Positions 33,803 to 43,070 of a stretch of DNA of 64,000 bases are shown in pieces (position 1 is the stretch's first letter; every line of letters starts with the position of its first letter). This DNA is from Tenericutes bacterium ADurb.BinA124 (lineage in GTDB: Bacteria; Bacillota_I; Bacilli_A; ML615J-28; CAG-698). Under the pieces are notes generated by a model, which was not told the origin of the DNA, made no database searches, and saw only the letters and a list, made by a program, of their open reading frames with translations. The translations under genes and the position numbers were made by a program. The DNA lies in assembly GCA_002068415.1 (NCBI GenBank), contig MVZM01000005.1, positions 22,835 to 86,834 on the forward strand, given 5' to 3'.

Positions 33803-36144
33803 ATCTTTCCTAACCCCCGAATTATTCTAAAATTGATGAGGTCAACTAGCCCTTCCATTTGGATGAGCGAAATTGCCCCACCACTCATCGTAGCAATGAC
33901 TCTTAGCGGTGTTTGCGCAAGTGTTTTTTTCATGGCTTGTCTCATCCAATCATTGCTTGAACGCTTGCTTAGCTTCGCCGCCTTCCGCAAAACAACGCGA
34001 TACATAATAAAACCTAAAATCGTATGTTTAACATCTTCCAAGGTGGAATCCATCGTATAGGGACGATGTTTGATAATGCTTTTAGGCGGTAATAAGCGCC
34101 CTAATAATTTTTGAAAATCTTCTTTTTCAATATGATATTCTTTATCATTGTAAGCGCTCGGATAGGGAGAATTAAAGCCTATTTCATTGTCTTGTTTTGT
34201 GACCGTTTTCTCCAAGATAACTTTGGAAGCATGTTTGCATATTTGGATTTTATATTTCCCGCGGTCGACATGATAAGTTTTCATATCGACATCATAATAA
34301 GCAAAGTCCTGATAATTGAGAACAAAAACAACTTCTTTTTGTTCATTCGGTTCCAAATAAACTTTTTCGAAAGCCCTTAACTCGCGTAGCGGTTTGAAAA
34401 CGGGCGAAGTGTTGTTTTGTACAAACAACATGACGACTTCACTTCCCGGACGTTTGCCCGTGTTCTTCACTTTGACTTTAACTTCAATCGGCCCGGAAAC
34501 ACGAATTTCCGGAATCGAAACTTGTAAATCCGTATAACTGAAAGTCGTATAACTTAAGCCGTAACCAAAGGGATAACGAACCGCCTTTTTAAAGGTTTCA
34601 TAATAACGATAGCCGACAAAGAGGCTTTCTTGATACCAAACACTGTGGTTGCCGTCCGCAAAATTGGCGGTCGTCGGATCATCATTGATATCCAGCGGAA
34701 AAGTTGTTGCTAAGCGTCCCGAAGGTGATGTTTTCCCGTATAAAATATCCAAGACCGGTTTTCCCGAAGCTCCCCCTAATAAATGGAGTGCTAAAATGGC
34801 ACTGACTTCTTTTTCAAAAGGAAGAGCGACCGGAGCCCCCATCGATAAAGTAACAATAATATGGGGATTGACCTTCGCTATTTCTTCAATCAGTTTTAAG
34901 TGCCCATGTGGTAAATCCATGTGCTGACGGTCCACACCTTCAGTTTCGTATTCTTCCGGAAGACCGACCATAATGATGATTTTATCAAACAATAGGGCTT
35001 CATGCACAACTTCATCGATTAATTTTTGGTCATAGCCATCATTTTCCATGGAATAACCACGGAAATATTTGTAATTATCCGTATAATAATTGATTTCATC
35101 AATGACATTGCCGACCCGGATAGGATTGACATTGGAACTGCCACCACCTTGAATGCGAGGCGACTTGGCAAAAGCCCCAACCACCGCCACTTTATCGCCG
35201 GGTTTTAGTGGCAAAATGCCATCGTTTTTCAAAAGAACAATACTATCGGTGGCTATCGTTTGTGCTAGTTTAAAATGAGCATCTTTATCAAACGGTTCCT
35301 CGAGATTGTTTTGATATTTATCGACCAGTTTTAACATTCGGGAAACGGAAGCATCAATATCATTATCAATAATATATTCATCCTGTAAGGCTTTAATCAG
35401 TTTTTTAGAGTTATAATTCCCACTGCTGGGCATTTCTAAATCCAAGCCCTGTAATAAACTTTGGGGACGGTTGCTAACAGCCCCCCAATCGGAAACGGTG
35501 ACCCCTTTATAACACCATTCCTTCCGAAGAATGTCCTTTAACAACTTTTTGCTTTCGGTGGCATAAACACCGTTAACTTTATTGTAGGCCGCCATCACGG
35601 TGGCCGGTTTTTCTTTAATGGCAATTTCAAAGGGCTTTAAATAAATTTCCCGTAAGGCGCGTTCATCAACAACGGCGTTGATGTTAAAGCGGTAGGTTTC
35701 TTGATTGTTAACGGCAAAATGCTTTAAACTGGCCCCAATGTTTTGGCTTTGAAGTCCTTTAATCCAGGCGGCGCCCATCGTCCCGCTTAAATAAGGGTCT
35801 TCGGAATAATATTCAAAATTGCGTCCGCATAAGGGATTTCTTTTAATGTTAACACCCGGGCCTAAAACCACTTGAACATCGGCGGCTTTCGCTTCTTTCG
35901 CAATCGCTTCCCCCATTTTGCTTGCTAAATCCTTATTAAAGGAACAAGCCACAGCACAAGCCGGTGGAAAAAGGGTGGCCGGATAACTGCTGTTTAACCC
36001 CAAATTGTCATTATTGTCCGTTTGTTTACGGAGTCCATGGGGCCCATCGGCCATCATAATTGATTTAATTTTTAATTTCTTGTGGGAAAAAGTTTGCCAT
36101 ACATTCTTCCCTGTCAACATGGCAACACGTTGCTTTAGTTTCAT
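33799..36144 (-). CDS. Beta-glucosidase-like enzyme, glycoside hydrolase family 3
   Basis: 781 aa, cytosolic. The N-terminal barrel has MMADGPHGLRKQ, KHFAVNNQE and the nucleophile Asp in GVTVSDWGA. The second alpha/beta domain has AVVGAFAKSPRIQGGGSSNV and LGGASGKPVLDILYG; a fibronectin III-like domain follows (GLSYTTFSY, KNTGKRPGSEVVMLFV). About 120 extra C-terminal residues, basic and partly hydrophobic, lie beyond the usual GH3 end. Substrate specificity is not readable from sequence. Start and end overlap neighbours by 4 nt. Confidence 0.92.
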   Translation of the reverse strand: MKLKQRVAMLTGKNVWQTFSHKKLKIKSIMMADGPHGLRKQTDNNDNLGLNSSYPATLFPPACAVACSFNKDLASKMGEAIAKEAKAADVQVVLGPGVNIKRNPLCGRNFEYYSEDPYLSGTMGAAWIKGLQSQNIGASLKHFAVNNQETYRFNINAVVDERALREIYLKPFEIAIKEKPATVMAAYNKVNGVYATESKKLLKDILRKEWCYKGVTVSDWGAVSNRPQSLLQGLDLEMPSSGNYNSKKLIKALQDEYIIDNDIDASVSRMLKLVDKYQNNLEEPFDKDAHFKLAQTIATDSIVLLKNDGILPLKPGDKVAVVGAFAKSPRIQGGGSSNVNPIRVGNVIDEINYYTDNYKYFRGYSMENDGYDQKLIDEVVHEALLFDKIIIMVGLPEEYETEGVDRQHMDLPHGHLKLIEEIAKVNPHIIVTLSMGAPVALPFEKEVSAILALHLLGGASGKPVLDILYGKTSPSGRLATTFPLDINDDPTTANFADGNHSVWYQESLFVGYRYYETFKKAVRYPFGYGLSYTTFSYTDLQVSIPEIRVSGPIEVKVKVKNTGKRPGSEVVMLFVQNNTSPVFKPLRELRAFEKVYLEPNEQKEVVFVLNYQDFAYYDVDMKTYHVDRGKYKIQICKHASKVILEKTVTKQDNEIGFNSPYPSAYNDKEYHIEKEDFQKLLGRLLPPKSIIKHRPYTMDSTLEDVKHTILGFIMYRVVLRKAAKLSKRSSNDWMRQAMKKTLAQTPLRVIATMSGGAISLIQMEGLVDLINFRIIRGLGKI

Positions 36145-38495
36145 TTTCCTTTAACCTCAACTTTAATTGTTTTTGTTAATACCATTTCTTGATTAGTAAT
36201 GGTGATTTTTCCGTCTTGGGCTTTACCCTTGGTCCGCACCCAAAAAGCCGCTTGTCCGGCTCTTAAAGCGATAAGCGCCGGCCCGATTAAACTGATTCCG
36301 CCTTGAACCGAGATTGTGAAAGCATCAAAAGCATAGGGGAGAACCTGATGATTTTGATCAACTTTTTTCACAACCACGCGCACGACATCATAAGTTTCCG
36401 CAATAACAAGTTTATCATCATCAGCTTCTAAAAGCCACTTACTGCTTGTTTGTTTTTCTTTAATGACTTGTTTAACCAAAGTCCCTTTTTGATAAGCTTC
36501 AAAGCGGAAAGTATTAGCTCCACCAGTTAGTTGATAAAAGACTTCGGTCGCCTTTTGACGGGAAAGGCGATATTTAAGCATAATATATAACATTTTAAGG
36601 CGGAAAATAAACGGCAAATTGGGATTTTTTTGAATTTGTTTGAAAATTTGCTTCGCTAAGCGCGCATCAAATTTCGTAAAATGGTACTTTTCAACTAAAT
36701 AATTACCGATAAAATCCGTTACTTTCAATAAGGGTTTTAAAAACGCTGTCGGCTTATTTGGATGATATTCACCAAGAAAATAATCATCCTTATAGATTTT
36801 CACACAATCACAATTTGTGGCAATATAGACTTCATTTAAATAGCTTTTCGGATAATCACCGGGATTAAGGGTCGATAACACTTCCAAAACTGCTTGTTTA
36901 TCCTGTTGGGCGGCATACAAAAAAGCCGCATATTTGGGGAGGCGGAACATATCTAACACACCGTGATAGCAAATTTTGTCACCGCTGCCAAACTGAGGAT
37001 GGGTTTGATAATCATTCATGCACCAACCGATGCAACCGGCAATTTGGGCTTGTTTTTGAGCCGCTTTTAAAACTGCTTCATGCCTTAAAGCTTGGCTGAC
37101 GCGATGTTTTTCATCATCGAAAGGTTTTGTTGGGAACATATGACCATTATGTTCGGTCACTAAATACGGTTTTCCCTTTTTTATTTTGGATGCTTTTTGG
37201 AGGGCCGCTTTTTTCCCTGCATGCGTAAAATCATTGAAAGTATAAACATCTTCAAACATGTGGCTGTTAGCAAAGTTGCGGACTCCCCCTGTTGGTCTGG
37301 TAGGGTCGAGTTTTTTCGCCAGTTTGTTTGTTTCTCGATATAAAGAATCTAAATCGGCGGATTCATTAATCCGCACCCCCCACAAAATAATAGAAGGGTG
37401 ATGGCGATCACGAGTAATCATCGCCTGTGTGTTTTTTAAAACATTGTTTTGGAATTGTTCGCCGCCAAGATGTTGCCATCCGGGAATTTCTTCCATTACC
37501 AACAAACCCAGTTCATCACAAGCATTTAAAAAATGTTCGGAAACCGGATAATGGGAAGTACGGACGATGTTAACTCCCAATTGATTTTTCAAGATTTTCA
37601 CATCCTGAACTTGTGCACTTTTCGGCATCGCATACCCGACATAGGGATAACTTTGATGGCGATTAAGGCCTCTTAGTTTCAACGGTTCATCGTTTAAATA
37701 AAAGCCACGCCTTGTAAATTTGATTTTGCGAAATCCGAAACGAATCCTTGTTTCATCAACAATGTTTTTATCTTTGATTAACTGTAAATGAAAATCATAT
37801 AAATTAGGGTTTTGTAAATCCCATTTTTGTAAATTGTTAATTTTTCCAAAAAAGCTTGTTGCTGAGTTCCTTAGTTCAACTTGAAAAGTTTCCACCGGAG
37901 ATTTGTGAAAAAAAACCGTTCCTTGAATGTAATCGGCTTGGCCATTAATTTCTGCCTCCAACACAAAACCATCCATTTGCTCATTGCTTTTGATGATGAC
38001 TTCTTGAAAACAATCAGGATTTTTAGTAAGCAATTGCACTTCACGATAGATACCGCCATAACCCAAATAATCCATCATACCCCCAAAGGGAGGAATGTCG
38101 GGGTTTTCGCTTTCATCAACAATCACGCTAATCCAATTGTCGGTATCCTTCTTAAGAGCTTTCGTAAGATCAACGGTAAATTCATCATATCCACCCTGAT
38201 GACAAATAAGCTTGTAATCATTTAAATAAACTTCTGCTTGGTGGGCAACCCCTTTAAATAATAACGAATAACAAACATCAGTAGATAAATCAAGTTCTTC
38301 TTTTTTTAAACAATATTTATATGTATATTTCCCAAAACAAGCTGGTTCGTTAAGATAATTGTAAGCATACTCTTGGCTGCTATGCGGAAGATCAACGACC
38401 AAAAAACCTTCATGGTTCGCATAATCACGCAAATGCTCATCTTGATAATAAGGGCAAAAGAGCCAATTAAAGTTTAAGTGTTTAACTTTCAACAT
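36141..38495 (-). CDS. Beta-galactosidase/beta-glucuronidase-like enzyme, glycoside hydrolase family 2
   Basis: 784 aa, no signal peptide. Sugar-binding domain (about 20-170, FKGVAHQAEVYLNDYKLI, GGIYREVQLL), immunoglobulin-like domain, then TIM barrel: LRGLNRHQSYPYVG, NIVRTSHYPVSEHFLNACDE, acid/base Glu in LWGVRINES and nucleophile Glu in YLVTEHNGHM. The C-terminal extension is long and divergent. First gene of the four-glycosidase operon; AAAAGGTG ribosome site and an extended -10 TGCTATAAT (38511-38519). Exact glycosidic linkage uncertain. Confidence 0.88.
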   Translation of the reverse strand: MLKVKHLNFNWLFCPYYQDEHLRDYANHEGFLVVDLPHSSQEYAYNYLNEPACFGKYTYKYCLKKEELDLSTDVCYSLLFKGVAHQAEVYLNDYKLICHQGGYDEFTVDLTKALKKDTDNWISVIVDESENPDIPPFGGMMDYLGYGGIYREVQLLTKNPDCFQEVIIKSNEQMDGFVLEAEINGQADYIQGTVFFHKSPVETFQVELRNSATSFFGKINNLQKWDLQNPNLYDFHLQLIKDKNIVDETRIRFGFRKIKFTRRGFYLNDEPLKLRGLNRHQSYPYVGYAMPKSAQVQDVKILKNQLGVNIVRTSHYPVSEHFLNACDELGLLVMEEIPGWQHLGGEQFQNNVLKNTQAMITRDRHHPSIILWGVRINESADLDSLYRETNKLAKKLDPTRPTGGVRNFANSHMFEDVYTFNDFTHAGKKAALQKASKIKKGKPYLVTEHNGHMFPTKPFDDEKHRVSQALRHEAVLKAAQKQAQIAGCIGWCMNDYQTHPQFGSGDKICYHGVLDMFRLPKYAAFLYAAQQDKQAVLEVLSTLNPGDYPKSYLNEVYIATNCDCVKIYKDDYFLGEYHPNKPTAFLKPLLKVTDFIGNYLVEKYHFTKFDARLAKQIFKQIQKNPNLPFIFRLKMLYIMLKYRLSRQKATEVFYQLTGGANTFRFEAYQKGTLVKQVIKEKQTSSKWLLEADDDKLVIAETYDVVRVVVKKVDQNHQVLPYAFDAFTISVQGGISLIGPALIALRAGQAAFWVRTKGKAQDGKITITNQEMVLTKTIKVEVKGK

Positions 38496-38510
38496 GTATC
38501 ACCTTTTCAT

Positions 38511-38519
38511 ATTATAGCA
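38511..38519 (-). promoter_or_regulatory. Extended -10 promoter of the four-glycosidase operon
   Basis: Minus-strand TGCTATAAT, 15 nt before the GH2 ATG. No good -35, no obvious cre site or operator. Confidence 0.5.
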
Positions 38520-38557
38520 TTAAATTAATGGTTAATAAAGTCAAAAATGCTTTCTTG

Positions 38558-38583
38558 AAAAAAACCATCACTTTGATGGTTTT
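38558..38583 (-). terminator. Intrinsic terminator overlapping the rsmI stop codon
   Basis: Stem AAAACCATCA/TGATGGTTTT (10 bp, 3-nt loop) with extra T on the minus strand. The upstream arm encodes the Lys-Pro-Ser end of RsmI and the downstream arm begins with its TGA. Confidence 0.85.
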
Positions 38584-39425
38584 AGGAGTTCTCGATAAAT
38601 TTCACTTTTTGCCATTTGGCGGTCTTTTGCCACTTTCTTCATGGCTTCCTTCGCATCAATATTTTGATCTAGATAAAATTGATAATGTTCTTCTACAGTT
38701 TTTTTATTAAGTTCCACCGCCAGTAAAGCTTGTTTGCTTCCTTTAATCATCACCACAAACTCGCCTTTTAATTCCCATTCCCGATTAATAACATCCGCTA
38801 AATGGCCACGAATATACTCTTCATATTTCTTGGTCAGTTCTCTGGCAATCACAACTTCCCGATTGCCGAAGATGGTATAAGCATCGTTTAAAAAGGCCTT
38901 AATGCGGTGCACGGATTCATAAAAAATTAATGTTTCTTCCCGGTTAACTAATTGCAAGAGTGTTTTTTTGCGTAAGGATTGCCGATGATTTAAAAAACCG
39001 AAAAAAGAAAATTGCTCACATGGTAAGCCTGACGCCACTAAAGCCGGCACAAAGGCCACCGGGCCCGGTAAAGCAACTACTTTAAATCCGGCGGCAATGG
39101 CTTTCCTGGCAACGAGAAAACCCGGATCGCTAATCCCCGGCATCCCGGCATCGCTAACGACGGCAATATTATGCCCCTTACTAAGTAATTCTAAAATATC
39201 ATCCCCTTTTTCGTCTTCATTAAAAAGATGATAACTCAAAAGCGGAGTCGCAATATGAAAGTGACTAAGTAAAACCTTAGTCACACGGGTGTCTTCAGCA
39301 AAAATATAATCAACCGCTTGTAAAGTTTCAACGGCCCGAAAAGTCATATCCGATAAATTACCAATCGGGGTTGGAACCAAATAGAGGGTAGGGCTTGCTG
39401 ACAAATATGATGGCACGTTCTTCAT
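38568..39425 (-). CDS. rsmI: 16S rRNA (cytidine1402-2'-O)-methyltransferase RsmI
   Basis: SAM-dependent 2'-O-methylation of C1402 in the ribosomal P site. 285 aa, TP-methylase fold: LYLVPTPIGNLSDMTFRA, FAEDTRVTKVLLSHF, VSDAGMPGISDPG and LPGPVAFVPALVASG. Downstream end of the holB-ricT-trmN6/rsmI housekeeping string. Start overlaps the stop of the 134-aa gene by 4 nt (ATGA). Confidence 0.95.
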   Translation of the reverse strand: MKNVPSYLSASPTLYLVPTPIGNLSDMTFRAVETLQAVDYIFAEDTRVTKVLLSHFHIATPLLSYHLFNEDEKGDDILELLSKGHNIAVVSDAGMPGISDPGFLVARKAIAAGFKVVALPGPVAFVPALVASGLPCEQFSFFGFLNHRQSLRKKTLLQLVNREETLIFYESVHRIKAFLNDAYTIFGNREVVIARELTKKYEEYIRGHLADVINREWELKGEFVVMIKGSKQALLAVELNKKTVEEHYQFYLDQNIDAKEAMKKVAKDRQMAKSEIYRELLKPSK

Positions 39426-39826
39426 TCAGAAATAACTCGACGCGCCTTTTCCCGAACATCGCGTTCAGCATAAACAACTTTCATTAGTTCAGCGCGTTTT
39501 TTATTCGTAATTTCAAATTTGTTTTGAATTTCTTCCATTAAAAAATGTTCTTCCGCACAATAAAATTCATCGTACAAAAATGAACTGATTAAATTCATAA
39601 AGACAATGTTTTTAGTTGATTTGGGTTTCTGCGCAAAATACTCAATTAATTTTTCTTTGGAAAGTGAACTTTTGCGATATTTAAGAATATCTTCGCCAAT
39701 TTCAAATTTGAGTCGATTGACAATTTGTTTTTCCAATTCCGTGGTGTTGCCATCAACACTGACAATTAACGCTAACAAATCAATAAAATAATATTTTTCT
39801 TCCCGTGATAATAAACTTAAAAACAT
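39422..39826 (-). CDS. Small helical protein, TerB-like, unknown
   Basis: 134 aa, all-helical and charged. The N-terminal phrase YFIDLLALIVSVDGNTTELEKQ resembles the metal-binding start of TerB/DjlA-like domains (acidic VDG followed by Glu), but the rest does not let me assign it firmly. AAGGAG ribosome site and an extended -10 TGTTATAAT upstream (39847-39855). Cotranscribed with rsmI, overlapping by 4 nt. No function is proposed. Confidence 0.5.
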   Translation of the reverse strand: MFLSLLSREEKYYFIDLLALIVSVDGNTTELEKQIVNRLKFEIGEDILKYRKSSLSKEKLIEYFAQKPKSTKNIVFMNLISSFLYDEFYCAEEHFLMEEIQNKFEITNKKRAELMKVVYAERDVREKARRVISE

Positions 39827-39877
39827 GTAATCAACTCCTTTTCTCTATTATAACATATTTTTTTATCAATTTAATAA

Positions 39878-40615
39878 TTACTGAGGTTTTTTAAAATTAA
39901 AAATCGCTAAGGCTTCATCCGTATATTGTTCATCGGTCTTTAAAACATATAAGGGCGGCTCAACAACAACATCGTGTTTTTGGTTTTGCTTGGCTTCAAA
40001 CAAAAATAAGAGCGCCGAAGCGGAATCCACCCGCGGATAAACAAAGCGTATTCGTTTAATCCCAAAATGATTTTCTTCAAGTAAAGAAACAATTTCCGCA
40101 AGTCGTTCACAACGATGAACCATATAAAGCGAGCCCTTGGTTTTTAATAATTTTCTTGCTTCGGTAATGATATCCGCAAGCGTGATTTTTACTTCATGGC
40201 GGGCGATTGTTAAAAAATCGCTTTGGTTGGTACGGCTGTGGTGATGATATTTAAAATAGGGGGGATTACTGGTAACAATATCAAAGGTATTCGCTCCCAG
40301 CTGTTGGTGAACATTTTTAATATCAGCCTGAAGAATGGTAATCTGCTCTTGTTTATGGTTGAGGGCAACACTGCGAACCGCTAAAGTAAAGGCTTCACTT
40401 TGTAATTCCACACCGATAATCGGTGAAGTGGTTTTAAGCGTTAAATAAAGGGGAATCGGCGCATTACCACAACCCAAATCAATAATTCTTTGGGGAATGT
40501 TTTTGGTAACAACAAAATCAGCTAAGAGCATGGAATCTAATGAGAAAGCAAACATCCCTTCTTTTTGAATGATTTTTAACTGGTCATGCCCCAATAAATC
40601 ATGAATCATTTCCAT
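39878..40615 (-). CDS. trmN6: tRNA1(Val) (adenine37-N6)-methyltransferase TrmN6-like
   Basis: Rossmann-fold methyltransferase, about 245 aa. The SAM motif IIDLGCGNAPIPLYL and catalytic TSNPPYFKY (NPPY, N6-adenine or N-methylase signature), together with QKEGMFAFSLDSMLLADFV, match the YabB/TrmN6 group found next to ricT and rsmI. The start is ambiguous: ATG 40615 or 40609, both within the end of ricT and with weak ribosome sites, implying translational coupling. Confidence 0.85.
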   Translation of the reverse strand: MEMIHDLLGHDQLKIIQKEGMFAFSLDSMLLADFVVTKNIPQRIIDLGCGNAPIPLYLTLKTTSPIIGVELQSEAFTLAVRSVALNHKQEQITILQADIKNVHQQLGANTFDIVTSNPPYFKYHHHSRTNQSDFLTIARHEVKITLADIITEARKLLKTKGSLYMVHRCERLAEIVSLLEENHFGIKRIRFVYPRVDSASALLFLFEAKQNQKHDVVVEPPLYVLKTDEQYTDEALAIFNFKKPQ

Positions 40616-41468
40616 TGTTGTCCACAACATCATCGGTTAAGTCTTCCGGTTTAACATCTTCTTCATGACCGGAAAGTTTAACTAAATCTTTGGCTTGCCA
40701 AACTTCAATATTATCGCCGTTAGCGGTTTTCACAATCTCCCTTAACAAATCAACACTGACAACTTTGCATCCATCGCAAGTTGGCGTCTTGACCATATCA
40801 CCAACCAAAGGAATCCGAGCTCGCAACTCTTGATATAAATCATTTTCATAAGCAATGCAACACATTAATTTGCCACACAAACCGGCGACTTTTGATGAAC
40901 TTAATGTCATACCTTGGTCTTTAGCCATTTTCATGGTCACTTGCCCAAATTCCCTTAAATGGGAAACACAGCAAACCGCACGACCGCAAGGCCCCATACC
41001 ACCAATAAACTTCGCCCCTTCACGAGGGCCAACCTGACGCAGTTCAATCCGAATGCGAAATTCACTTGCTAAATCTTTCAACAATTCGCGAAAGTCAACG
41101 CGTCCTTCCGCTGTATAATAAATAATAATTTTTTGGCGGTCAATGGTATATTCACAATCCAGCAATTTCATTTCTAATTGATGATTTTTAATAATATGAC
41201 GACATGTTTCCAAAGCTATTTTCGCTTTTTCCAAGTTTTCTTCATAGGCCAAAATATCCGCCTTGGTAGCAATCCTAACAATCGGTTTTATTTCTCTTTC
41301 AATTTCCGCATCATCGATTTCCCGAGCTTCTTGGATAACTGTCCCCAGTTCATACCCCCGAACCGTCTCCACAATAACTTTTTCGTTAAGATGGACATGC
41401 AAGGGAAAGGGATTAAACCAATATATTTTTCCGACTTCTCGAAAGCCGATTCCAACAACTTTAATCAT
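40599..41468 (-). CDS. ricT: RicT (PSP1-domain regulatory iron-sulfur protein, YaaT)
   Basis: 289 aa. The PSP1 domain carries the cysteine-rich signature GGMGPCGRAVCCVSHL and AGLCGKLMCCIAYE; in Bacillus RicT these bind a [4Fe-4S] cluster in the RicAFT complex, which guides RNase Y mRNA maturation. Acidic C-terminal tail (EEDVKPEDLTDDVVDNNGND). Between holB and trmN6 as in other Bacillota. No ricA or ricF in this window. Confidence 0.93.
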   Translation of the reverse strand: MIKVVGIGFREVGKIYWFNPFPLHVHLNEKVIVETVRGYELGTVIQEAREIDDAEIEREIKPIVRIATKADILAYEENLEKAKIALETCRHIIKNHQLEMKLLDCEYTIDRQKIIIYYTAEGRVDFRELLKDLASEFRIRIELRQVGPREGAKFIGGMGPCGRAVCCVSHLREFGQVTMKMAKDQGMTLSSSKVAGLCGKLMCCIAYENDLYQELRARIPLVGDMVKTPTCDGCKVVSVDLLREIVKTANGDNIEVWQAKDLVKLSGHEEDVKPEDLTDDVVDNNGNDS

Positions 41469-41482
41469 AATTTCTTCTCTTT

Positions 41483-42466
41483 CTAAATCTGTTTTAATTC
41501 AATGAACAACTGCGCATAAAAAAGTTCCAAGTTGACATTGTAACGCAATCGCTGTTTAAATTTTAAAATCGTTTCGACCTCTTTAATTATTTTGTCTTGC
41601 TTTAAACAAACTTGATCACTAATAATTTGCATTAAATCACGAAACGCTATTTTGTTAATTTGATTAGTAATATAATATAATTTATCATTGGCCACGGACA
41701 ATAATAAGTCAACAAACAATTGATGATAGCGTTTATTTGGTTCTTTCACTAAACTATCACCTTCATTAATTAGGGTTAATAAGGGATGCAAAGCGGGGTT
41801 ACAGATGGCAACGGCGACTTTTTTGGCTAACTCATAAATCGGAAGAACTTTTTCATCTTGCAAGATCATCAACACTTCAGAAGCACTATTAGATTCCCGA
41901 GCAAAAACAAAAGCCGTTTCCGCTTCAATGCCCTTGTTAATTAATTCTGTCGCCACTTCTTCCACCGGAATCCGGTCAAAAGAAACAATTTGCGACCGCG
42001 ATTTAATCGTTGATAACACATTGTTAATATTTTCTGTGGTCATAATAACATAGTTGTCGCCACTTAGTTCTTCTAATAACTTTAAAAGGGAGTTAGCGGC
42101 ACTGGCATTGGCTTTATCAATTTCATCAATAATATAAATCCGCTTTCCTTCCGTTAAAGCTGTCATCGAAAACTCTTTTTCTAGGGCTTCCGCTTGTTCT
42201 TTTTTAATCATCCCATTATCTGGAGCAACATAAAAAACGCTCGGATGAATTTCTTTCATCACCTTATGACAGTTTTCGCACTCTAAACAAGGCTTTGAGA
42301 CCCCGGTACACAGCATTAAAGCCGCAAAGTAGTACGCGGCTTCCCGTTTCGATGTCCCCTTAGCACCCTCAAATAAATAAGTGTGCACAAAGCGATTCTT
42401 TTTTAAACTGTTTTGAAAAAGTTTGATAACTTTTTTTTGATTTCTTAATACTGCAGCAAAACGCAC
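41483..42466 (-). CDS. holB: DNA polymerase III delta-prime subunit HolB
   Basis: Clamp-loader subunit. 327 aa from a GTG at 42466, with AAGGAG 9 nt upstream; the longer ORF starts with an implausible hydrophobic stretch in the promoter region. The degenerate P-loop EGAKGTSKREAA, zinc-binding CTGVSKPCLECENC, IIDEIDKANASAANSLLKLLEE (Walker B/sensor) and TTENINNVLSTIKSRSQ are present. Downstream of tmk in most Firmicutes, but separated from it here by the TM2 gene. Confidence 0.92.
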   Translation of the reverse strand: MRFAAVLRNQKKVIKLFQNSLKKNRFVHTYLFEGAKGTSKREAAYYFAALMLCTGVSKPCLECENCHKVMKEIHPSVFYVAPDNGMIKKEQAEALEKEFSMTALTEGKRIYIIDEIDKANASAANSLLKLLEELSGDNYVIMTTENINNVLSTIKSRSQIVSFDRIPVEEVATELINKGIEAETAFVFARESNSASEVLMILQDEKVLPIYELAKKVAVAICNPALHPLLTLINEGDSLVKEPNKRYHQLFVDLLLSVANDKLYYITNQINKIAFRDLMQIISDQVCLKQDKIIKEVETILKFKQRLRYNVNLELFYAQLFIELKQI

Positions 42467-42592
42467 CCTTATTTTCTCCTTAATTATCATAATTATTGTA
42501 ACAAAAATAACGACAAAAAACAATAAAAACCCACTAATTGTAATGTTTTTGTAAGTTTAAGGTAATTTTTTATATTTTTAAAAAATATATGT

Positions 42593-42598
42593 TATAAT
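42593..42598 (+). promoter_or_regulatory. -10 box of the TM2-domain gene
   Basis: TATAAT 24 nt before the ATG, embedded in an A/T-only stretch. The -35 is not distinct. Confidence 0.5.
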
Positions 42599-42622
42599 AT
42601 CTTATGAAGAAAGGAAGGTCAT

Positions 42623-42952
42623 ATGGGAAAATATTGTACAAACTGCGGAGCAGAGCTTAATGAAAACCAAGAAGTATGTTTAAACTGCGGTGTGATAGTT
42701 CAAAGAAAAACCGATTATCGCGATCCTTTTGCACCGACAACCGCCAACGGAAAAAACAAATATATTGCCGGCTTGTTTGGTATTTTCTTAGGTATCTTTG
42801 GCGTTCACAAATTTTATTTAGGTCAAACCGGAACCGGTATTCTTTATGCCTTTTTCTTTTGGACGGGCATCCCGGCCATTATCGGCTTGGTTGAAGGCAT
42901 TTTACTGTTGGCTATGCCCGATGAAGAATTCAACAAACGTTACGGACATTAA
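42623..42952 (+). CDS. Zinc-ribbon plus TM2-domain membrane protein
   Basis: 109 aa. N-terminal zinc ribbon CTNCGAELNENQEVCLNCG (residues 5-23), linker, then the TM2 pair of helices with the typical GLFGIFLGIFGVHKFYLGQ and GIPAIIGLVEGILLL. TM2 proteins are small membrane proteins of unknown or diverse role. AGGAAGG ribosome site. It is the only plus-strand gene in the tmk-holB region and has its own terminator. Confidence 0.88.
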   Translation: MGKYCTNCGAELNENQEVCLNCGVIVQRKTDYRDPFAPTTANGKNKYIAGLFGIFLGIFGVHKFYLGQTGTGILYAFFFWTGIPAIIGLVEGILLLAMPDEEFNKRYGH

Positions 42953-42979
42953 AAAACAGACCCCACGGTCTGTTTTTTG
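42952..42979. terminator. Bidirectional terminator between the TM2 gene and tmk
   Basis: AAAAAACAGACC/GGTCTGTTTTTT (12 bp, 4-nt loop), symmetrical with T-tracts on both strands. It directly follows the TM2 stop and lies downstream of convergent tmk. Confidence 0.85.
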
Positions 42980-43070
42980 TTGGAAACAACAAACTATGTT
43001 TGCACTTGAATGAGCATAAAACTGATATGATATCTCTAAATTAAGTAATTAAAGTGAGCTTTGATTATCC

